This document shows positions 56,779 through 64,000 of a stretch of 64,000 nucleotides of DNA, piece by piece. The notes beneath the pieces are model-generated. The model was not told the DNA's origin. It made no database searches and worked only from the letters and a program-made list of their open reading frames with translations. Each line of letters starts with the position of its first letter. Positions within the stretch are counted from its first letter, which is position 1. The stretch is from Thinopyrum elongatum (taxonomy: Eukaryota; Streptophyta; Magnoliopsida; Poales; Poaceae), in the NCBI GenBank assembly GCA_011799875.1, contig CM022301.1, positions 10,435,570 to 10,499,569 on the forward strand, read 5' to 3'. The translations under genes and the position numbers were made by a program.

Positions 56779-57400
56779 TTCTCCGGGTTTAGCTTCAAAT
56801 TGATCTTGCGCAGGTTTGCAAAGGTCTCCTCCAAATCTTGGATAAGTGTTGATCTATCCTTGGTTTTGACAACTATATCATCCATGTAAGCTTCGACATT
56901 CCTGTGCAGTTGAGGTCCAAAACCAATTTGTACTGCTCTTTCAAAGGTGGATCCGGCGCTCTTTAACCCGAAGGGCATCCGTACAAAGCAGTACATGCCA
57001 CATGGAGTTATGAATGCGGTCTTTTCCTCGTCTTCCTTGAACATGAATATCTGGTGGTAGCCGGAGTATGCATCCAAGAAGGAAAGTAGATCACACCCGG
57101 AAGTGGAATCCATGATCTAATTGATGCGCGGCAAGGGGAATGGGTCCTTTGGGCATGCCTTGTTCAAGTCAGTGAAATCAATGCAGAGCCTCCATTTCCC
57201 ATTAGCCTTGCGCACCACTACCGGGTTCGCCAACCAGGTTGGGTGCAGCACTCCTCTGACCAAACCAGCTGCTTCAAGTTTCTTGATCTCCTCGGCAATG
57301 AACTACTGCCGCTCCAAAGCTTGCTTTCTGACCTTCTGTTTCACAGGCTGGGGTTGAGGGCTGACAGCTAGGTGGTGCTCGATTACCTCCCTGGGAACAC
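56718..57400 (-). pseudogene. Reverse transcriptase of Tat element G
   Basis: From about 57400: VSPQPQPVKQKVRKQALERQ, a stop, EEIKKLEAAGLVRGVLHPTWLANPVVV, LCIDFTDLNKACPKDPFPLPRIN, a stop at 57120, then SFLDAYSGYHQIFM, FVRMPFGLKSAGSTFERAV and YMDD near 56885. The active site is intact, but at least two stops and a frameshift near 56770 break it. Confidence 0.85.
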
Positions 57401-58327
57401 CGAGGATGTCAGACGGTTGCCAAGCAACACATCGACATTCACTCACAGGAAGGCAATGAGCGCGCTTTCCTATTTGAAATCAAGGGTGGAGCTAATGGTG
57501 AACGTACCATCAGCGCCATCCTGCCTTGCCGGGAGCTTTTTCACGGCAGGTGAAGCAACCTTAGACCCCTGGCTAGTGGAAATTTCCGGCAAGTCCTCAA
57601 CAGGCGTAGCGCACTACACAGAGGTGCACTTCCCGGAGTCCTTGCCGACATCTCTGCTAGCCCCCCTATTTCTCTTTGCCTCCTTGGTGAGAGCTGTGGC
57701 TTCTGCTGCTTCAGCTGCTACCGCATCTTGATACATTCTGTCTGCACATATGATTGCATCCTTTTTGTCCGAGGGGATGGAAATGACGCCCATCGGCCAT
57801 GACATCTTTAAAGTATTGTAGGCATAGTGGGATGCTGCCATGAACTTTGCCAGAGCCAGGTGACCAAGAATTCCATTGTACGGCAGTGGGAGTTCGACAA
57901 CGTCAAACACAACCCTCTCGGTCCGGTAGTTTAGTTCCCCGCCAAATGTCACCGGTAGCGTAATCTTCCCCTTAGGACGGCTCCTGCAGGGGTTGATTCC
58001 TTGGAACGTGCCAGTCACCATGAGCTCTTCAACCGGGAACTGCAACTTGCTGACCACCTTGGGGGAAATCAGATTCAACCCAACCCCGCCGTCAACTAGC
58101 ATCTTAGTGACCTCGAGGTTGCGGATTATTGGAGAAACCAATAATGGCAAACATCCAACCGCAGTGGTGCGATCGGGATGATCCTCTTCGTCAAAGATGA
58201 TAGGCGTGCGGGACCACTTCAGCGGCCTCCGGGAGTCTGTAGTAGGCTCCACGGCACTGACTTCACGCGCCCACTGCTTGAGTTGGCGATGAGAGGAGTG
58301 CAAAGAGGCACCCCCGTCAATACACAT
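57401..58327 (-). pseudogene. Protease region of Tat element G
   Basis: In the same frame as gag after one stop: MCIDGGASLHSSHRQLKQW, then PIIRNLEVTKMLVDGGVGLNLISPK (protease active site, DGG in place of DSG/DTG) and PLPYNGILGHLALAKFMA with the distal ILG block. A stop is at 57614; the linker to reverse transcriptase (57613-57401) has further stops. DGG-type active sites are common in Tat-lineage elements, so the change alone does not prove loss of function. Confidence 0.75.
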
Positions 58328-58342
58328 GGCTTCAGTTGCCTT

Positions 58343-60386
58343 CTAGAATTCTTGTTCGCTGGTATCTTCTCCATCTCCACCATCACTCTCATCCTCTTCT
58401 TCTTTCTTCTCACGGCCTCTGACAGACTTCTCTTTTTGCTGCGGGGCCTTGCCGCGGCGGCCTCCTCTGTTGCCGCTGCCTTTTCCACCATTGCCTTCTT
58501 GGTCCCTCTCTCTGTCACGTTTCTCATATTCTGCCCTTTGCTTCTTGACAAGCTGCTCGATCTGGTGGCATTCTTGGAGATCATGACCTTTAGTGCGGTG
58601 GATCTTGCAGTATGGCCCAACCGATTTTCTGGCTTTCTCTGCTGCCGCAGCCTCTCGGCAATCCGCGCACGCGGTAGCTTCCTTGCCGGGGGCTTCGGTT
58701 TCGGCCTTCTTGCCGGAGCCGAGATTGCTAGAGCTCTCAATGGCCAATACTGACTTATCCTTCCGCTTTTTATTGCGCTTCCGGTTCTTCCCCTTCGAGT
58801 TAGAGGTTTCGTCATCGTCTTCCGAGTCAACCTCAATGCCCTCCTCCTCGCCGGGGAGTCGCCTTCCTTCCTCAGCCCGAGCACATTTATCCGCCAAGGT
58901 GTACAACTCGTTGATGGTCTTGGGAAGCCGAACGTTCATTTTGGAACGAATCCTTCTGTTGCGCATGTTCGAATGGAACGCGACAATCACAGCTGCCGGG
59001 TGTATCTCTGGAATGTTGCGGTGCACTCGACTGAACCTCTGCATATACTTTCGCAAACTTTCTCCTTCTTTTTGCGGAAGGGCTTGCAAATCACTGGGCC
59101 TTCCAGGCTCTTGGTGGCCACTTGTGAAGGCGCCAAGGAATTCATTGCACAAGTCAGCCCAGGACAAAATGGAGTTCTCTGGCAGGTGCATTAGCCATGG
59201 CCTCATGTTTGGCTTGAGCGCCAAAGGGAAGTAGTTGGCGAACACCTTCTCATCTCTGCCCCCAGCAGCTTGAACGGCAATTGTGTACATGCTCAGGAAC
59301 TCTGCCGGGTTCAACTTTCCATCGTACTTTTCTGGCAATTCTGGCTTGAAGACTCGGGTAGACGGCCAGTGGACTTGCCGCAGCTCGTGAGTGAAGGCGG
59401 GGCACCCGTTCTCGTAAGGCAAGTACCCGTCATCACTTGGCACGGGTTCGTCAACAACTGGGCCGTTATGCCGGTCCGATTCATGACATGTCTCTCGATG
59501 TCGCTCTATAGTGACGCGCGCGTCTTCCTTTCACCGATCCTCTAATATCCGCCGCTGATCCTGGTGGGCCCGTAGACCAGACGAGGCCATCGATGTCTCG
59601 TCGGGCTCGTTGGTACGCTGCTCTTGCTGTGGCTGCTTCTGGACCTGCTGCCGTGGAGGGGAATGCACCGTTACTGTGCCCCCCTCCCAACACGAGCATC
59701 GGCCCTGGCTGCCGCAGCCGCTCGCGGGTGCTGCGAGGGCTCTGCCTGCCATGATCCTCCAGCTTAATTTAGTGAAACCGATCAAACTCTGGATAGTGGC
59801 CCTCAACTCATCCATCTGATCAGCTGTCGGAGCAAATCTCAGCAGGAGTTGAGCTCACGCTATGGCTTCCGTAGCTGTGCTCGGCATAACTGATGAGGCG
59901 GACCGCAACGTCGCTCGACTCCTAGTAGAACCAGCAGGAGCGCCGCCACCCTCACGCTGCCGTGAGCCGGTTGCCACGACGGGTTGATGGTGAGCGAGCT
60001 GCGTTCGGGGGTTTGTTACCCTGTCCCGCCCGTCTTTCTCTGGGTGAGGTGCATGCCCAGCAGCTGCGCCAACGGTAGGCGCTGCTGGAGGGTCTCGACT
60101 CGCGCCCGCTGGTGTGGCGGGGAGTTTGAGGCTGAGCGTTTCCTCCACCCGCGGCCTGCGGGTCGTGGCCATCGGAGTGTTGTCGATGTTGTCCATCCTT
60201 GACGCCTCCTGCCCCAGCTTCGGCCATGGGGGACACGATGATGGTACCGCCCGTACCGGCCATGTCGCCCACGGTGCCCACCTCTCCCAACGCCGCCGTG
60301 CCGTCTGCTGTGTCCACGGCCGCGTGCGAGGGAGCCTTCGAAGTGGAAGGGTGCGCGGTCGCGCTGGGCTTCTTCTTGGGCGCCAT
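58343..60386 (-). pseudogene. Gag of Tat element G
   Basis: The likely start is an ATG at 60386 (MAPKKKPSATAHPSTSKAP). The N-terminal Pro/Ala/Gln-rich part is spread over shifted frames between 60386 and 59530. The conserved core is open from 59443 to 58343: FKPELPEKYDGKLNPAEFLSMY, PLALKPNMRPWLMHLPENSI, WADLCNEFLGAF and SLRKYMQRFSRVHRNIPEI (retrotransposon gag fold), then a Lys/Glu-rich region and a zinc-knuckle-like YCKIHRTKGHDLQEC. The TAG at 58343 separates it from protease in the same frame. The single-frame gag-pro layout suggests one polyprotein in the active ancestor. Confidence 0.82.
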
Positions 60387-60454
60387 GGATGGAAACGGTG
60401 CCGATGATGATGATGTACGCGCGCTCCACAACCTCGGGTTCACGCAAACGATGC

Positions 60455-60473
60455 TCCCCCTACCTGGCGTGCT
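60455..60473 (-). other. Putative primer binding site of element G
   Basis: Minus strand reads GCACGCCAGGTAGGGG a few bases inside the 5' LTR. A similar motif follows the LTR in other cereal Tat/RIRE2-type elements (from memory). The priming tRNA was not determined. Confidence 0.4.
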
Positions 60474-60478
60474 AAAGA

Positions 60479-61403
60479 TGTCGTGGTGGAACACGATAAC
60501 CTATGGGGCCCCTTGGCCCCTTTGTGGTTTGGCAGGGGGGAGGTCACACTGCACAAAGAGCGGAAGCCATGGCACATCACGGCGATGATGACACGGGTGG
60601 TTTTTACCCAGGTTCGGGCCGCTGTGAAGAGTAAAACCCTACTCCTGCTTTGGTGGATTGAGTGGAAGAACCCAACGAACACGCAGTGCTCAAACCCGGC
60701 AAGGTGGCCTCGGGGGAGCAGCTACGTGCGTACAAGTGTGCAAGGGTCCGAATCATCCGAATCCTTCCCTAGGTTGCCTTGGACCTCCTTTTTTAGTCCA
60801 AGGGGTAACCACAATGGCAAAATAATCTTTATCCTATGATTAGATAGCGAACAGTGCTATCATACCTAACTCTGGCAGTTAGGACAAAATGCATTAAATG
60901 CGCCGCTAGGTGTCATGCTGTGGATGAAGCCCGGTAAGCCTGCCGTGCCCCTTAATCACCTTTTGCTTATTGTCTCGACGCACCTTTGGACGGGTGTGAA
61001 ATGGACGTGATATGTCTTCCAATGGGCCGCCACGTGCTCAGTGGATGCCACTTAACCGCTCGGGGGCTCGACACCGCATCAATAAGTGACTGGCGTAGCT
61101 GTGCGGTGGAGCGGTGGAGCTTTGGCAGGGATCTTGGTCTTGATGACCCCGGCAAGCTTGCCGGGGCCTATCTTGGACTTTCTTCCAGGGTCGCCTCGAC
61201 CTGGCGGAGCTCTCCTGCTCGGTAAGGGAGACCTTCCTAGGAATATATTCTGCTGGCTTGGTATTCTTGATGCGCTCCTTGATCTCACAAAGAGCGGCTT
61301 CTCTGGCTTGGCCTGGTGATATATATTGGCGCTGGGCGTGGTGGTACTTGGCACGCCTGTGCATAAGTCCGGTCAGCAAACGTGGGTGTTTGTTGCACCG
61401 ACA
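60479..61403 (-). repeat. 5' LTR of Tat element G
   Basis: Plus-strand limits TGTCGTGG...CACCGACA. Same modules as 42152-43065 with scattered differences. The TATA box equivalent is mutated to CTAAAAAAGG. The following TGTGA (61404-61408) is the right flank copy of the target duplication. Confidence 0.85.
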
Positions 61404-61408
61404 TGTGA

Positions 61409-61905
61409 TGATTTCCCCCTCCGGCAGGGTGCCGAAAAAGGGCTGTAGATGAGATCGTGGAGGTACAGAGGCTTGCGGCGGTGGAGTCGAAGTTCTAGGG
61501 TTATTTCTGGGGTTTTTGGTATTTATAAGAATTTTTGGCGTTGGAATCTAGCGAAGAGGGGCCACAGGGAGCCCACGAGGCACCAGGGCACGCCTGGGGG
61601 CGTGGCGCGCCCTGGTGGCTTGTGAGGCCCCTGTGGGTCTTCTGCTACTCCCCTAAAGCTTCCTGGATCCGTTTCCTTCCAAAAAAATTGTCAAAAAGTT
61701 TCACTATATTTGGACTTCATTTGATATGGATTTTCTGGAAAACCAAAAACAAGCAGAAAACAGCAACTGGCACTGGGCACTAGGTCAATATGTTAGTCCC
61801 TGAAAATCATATAAAAGCCATATGATAGTGCACTAAAATCATACAAAACTATAATAAACATGGCATGAATACTTCATAAATTATAGATACGTTGGAGACG
61901 TATCA
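61409..61905 (-). repeat. 3' LTR of Gypsy element D, right part
   Basis: Resumes the LTR interrupted at 42151. On the minus strand it starts TGATACGTCTCCAACG at 61905. Contains a hairpin (61581-61593 with 61605-61617) and TATA-like TTATAAATA (minus, about 61517-61526). The plus-strand ORF at 61535-61783 is an LTR artefact. Confidence 0.75.
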
Positions 61906-62818
61906 GCATCCCCAAGCTTAATTCTTGCTCGTCCTCGAGTAGGTAAATGACAAAAGAAATAATTTATGAAGTGTGAATGCTAGCATAGTGCATAAGTTTG
62001 ATCAATGATAATTTCAATCACTTTTCCTAGCATCATAACAGCAACTCTTTCTCATAAACTCCACATGATAAAGTGGCAATCAATTCACATGTCATGGTTC
62101 AAACAATGCATTCTCTTGAAACTTAACAACCTATGTTCTTAGTCACCAAACAACTGCAATTCAACTTATCTTCAACAAAGTCTAAGTAAGAGTTCCACAT
62201 ACTCAATTATCATAAAGTCTACTATGATTGCTAGTACTCAAAGCATATTTTTAGAACAAATGGCATCCATCGAACACAGAGAAAGATAGGGGCTTAATGT
62301 TTCGCCTCCCAACTTATTTATCATAGAGATAATTGTCAACAATAATAATTCATGATCAAATATATTTGACTGGCCATATGTGCCTGGATCTTTCCCCACC
62401 ACATGTTGCTTGCCAACTAAAGAATAATTAAAGTTGAAATGTGAAGTAATACTATTGACTCGCATAAAAGTAAATACATAAAGTAAAAGATAGGCCCTTC
62501 GCAGAGGGAAGTAGAGGTTGTCATGCACTTTTTATTTTTGGATGCACAAGCCCTTAATGCAAAGGAATGTCACATTATATTGCCCCTTGTGATAGCAACC
62601 TTTATTATGCAGTCCGTCGCTTTTATTTCTTTACCATCACAAGTTCGTACAACTCTTATTTTCCTTTGCAATAAAAGATCATACATATTTTAGGTGCAAT
62701 TTTTATTGCTTTTTGCACCAATGATAACTTACTTGAAGGATCTTATTCAATCCATAGGTAGATATGGTGGACACTCATGGGAAGAAACTGGGTTTAAGGG
62801 GTTTTTAGATGCAAAAGT
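61906..62818 (-). other. Internal 3' end of Gypsy element D
   Basis: Starts with the polypurine tract (minus-strand AAGCTTGGGGATGC) beside the LTR and a CTCGAGGACGAGCAAG motif shared with element A. AT-rich; the short ORF at 62238-62528 shows no domain. It is cut at 62818 by element I, so the coding part of D is outside the window. Confidence 0.6.
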
Positions 62819-64000
62819 TGTAGGAGATATGCCCTAGAGGCAATAATAAATGTTATTGATTATCTCCCTGTTCATAATTAGGTTTATGTTCCATGCTATA
62901 ACTGCTATGGTTCTCGAGTCTGCAAATAAAACGAGGTTCGGAGGAAGACTCATATGCACGTGTGGAATAATAAACGGTAATATGTATTCCTAGTCTGGCC
63001 TCTAAGACTAGCTCAAGTATTGCATGATGGTTCTGTTTTCCTGATCATGGGCATGTCTATGCCAGCAATTTTGAGGGCACAGTGTTAGAAGAACATTTGT
63101 GTTGAATCGACCCAAATTGATGTTATGCTATGAGTTACATTCGTCACATATTAATGGTTAATAACACAGAGATGGTTAATGTTTGCAAAATTCCTTATAC
63201 CATGAGAGTGTCGAGTTTCTTCATACTTGCTTCATGAACTTTGGGGTTTGTTAAACGTCATCCGTAAATGGGTGGCTATTACGGCGGCTTACGGGTTCAT
63301 GGAAAAGTGTGTCAAGTAACTTGATAGCTCGAGATTGGGATTTGCTCCTCCGACGATGGAGAGATATCTCTGGGCCCTCTCGGTGTTACGGTATCCATCA
63401 TCGTCTGGCCAGACACTTTGTGATTTGATCACAGGGATGCCGGAACACGGTAACGAGAAAAGAGAACAATACCGGTAACGAGGTAACTGGCATAGTGGAC
63501 AAGTTGTTGATCCACGGAAATGCCTACATGTCTAACCTCGGGTATTTGTAACATATCGTGAAGCAACAGGAATAGCACACGGCAACTGGAGGTTCACTCG
63601 AATATTCATTCGTGTGGGTATAGGGGTCAATATGAGTGTCCACGGCTCCGATGTTGATCATTGATCGGAAGGTGTTCCGTGTCATGTCTATACTTCACCG
63701 AACCTATAGGGTCACACGCTTAAGGGTCATCTATCTGCTGAATACTAGACAGGGAGTCTGAGAGAAAATCACCGAAAAGTTTCGGAGACAACGGAAGAGT
63801 TCCGGAGAGAGAACACTGAAAAAGTTTCGGTAAAACCGAAAAGTTGTTTCGGATAAAACCATTGATCCAAAAAGGTTTCGGCAAGCACCGGGAATGTTTT
63901 GGAGGTTGCCAGATTGGTCTGGTAATTTCTGGAATTTTTCTGGAGAAAAAACCGAAAAAAAAAGTTTCGGAGCTGCCGGAGTTGTTTACCGGGTAAACAA
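62819..64000 (+). repeat. Copia LTR (element I), start only
   Basis: Begins TGTAGGAGATATGCCCTAGAGG, a relative of the BARE/Angela LTR start, and shares internal wording with the LTR of element H (for example GGAGAGATATCTCTGGGCCC near 63357). It runs past the window end. GC- and purine-rich blocks with repeated TTTCGG occur from 63770 on. No coding region is seen. Confidence 0.7.

Larger units (their letters stand above)
42152..61403 (-). mobile_element. Tat-lineage Gypsy element G, split by element H
   Basis: LTRs of about 0.92 kb at 42152-43065 and 60479-61403 share sequence throughout, with 5-base flanks GGTGA and TGTGA (4/5). Pol order on the minus strand is protease, reverse transcriptase, RNase H, a second RNase H of plant type, integrase. 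This Gypsy order with an extra RNase H after the usual one is the mark of the Tat lineage. After removing element H (8.8 kb) its length is about 10.5 kb. A long non-pol region lies between pol and the 3' LTR and carries an antisense ORF. Stops and frameshifts make pol inactive. Confidence 0.88.

Noticed and set aside
58178..58753. Plus-strand 191-codon ORF (also 58593-59234 and 54849-55424)
   Set aside because: These are antisense shadows of gag and pol of element G; unlike the ORF at 43631 they have no promoter context.

Overview
This window is plant nuclear DNA from a large, repeat-rich grass genome, most likely the Triticeae tribe (wheat, Aegilops, barley and relatives). The evidence is the repeat content: a BARE/Angela/WIS-type Copia element, non-autonomous Gypsy elements primed by tRNA-Asp, a Tat-lineage Gypsy element with two RNase H domains, Stowaway MITEs, a tRNA-derived SINE, a LINE and a probable Helitron. 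I see no bacterial operons, rRNA, tRNA genes or CRISPR. Family names are from memory of conserved features; no database was searched.

Layout. 1-6078: a minus-strand non-autonomous Gypsy element (A) inserted in the 5' LTR of a decayed plus-strand Copia element (B, 6079-13629), whose RNase H region is split by a minus-strand Copia solo LTR (10017-11671). 13630-14150: remnant of a minus-strand Copia element (C). 14790-18085: an RNase H-like fragment and a decayed LINE in opposite orientations. 18268-20858: the only clear host gene, a DUF4220/DUF594 membrane protein on the minus strand with one frameshift. 20880-23885: a small-element zone with a Stowaway MITE, a Copia 3' fragment and a SINE with a 17-bp target duplication. 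23886-27179: a 3.3-kb solo LTR with a perfect 5-bp duplication. 27425-28605: a probable Helitron carrying exon-like gene fragments. 28727-40945: a long LTR (E) split by an Athila-like gag-protease element with a second ORF (F, 31254-40795). 40946-62818: the 3' LTR and internal end of a minus-strand Gypsy element (D), carrying a Tat-type Gypsy element (G, 42152-61403), which carries a nearly intact BARE/Angela-type Copia element (H, 44001-52793). 62819-64000: the start of another Copia LTR (I).

Insertion order can be read directly: E before F and D; D before G; G before H; B before A and the solo LTR. Most coding sequence is dead, through stops, frameshifts or lost catalytic residues. H is the best preserved, with one frameshift in gag-pol and one lost RNase H aspartate.

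Most worth a second look: (1) Copia B appears to encode the N-terminal exon of Gag inside its LTR, joined by a predicted intron that crosses the LTR/internal junction; (2) the Tat element has an antisense ORF with its own TATA box; (3) element F has a U3-like segment directly upstream of its second ORF; (4) a 13-bp-arm hairpin recurs in the U3 regions of different Gypsy families; (5) the DUF594 gene has a single frameshift and probably a later start than the first ATG.
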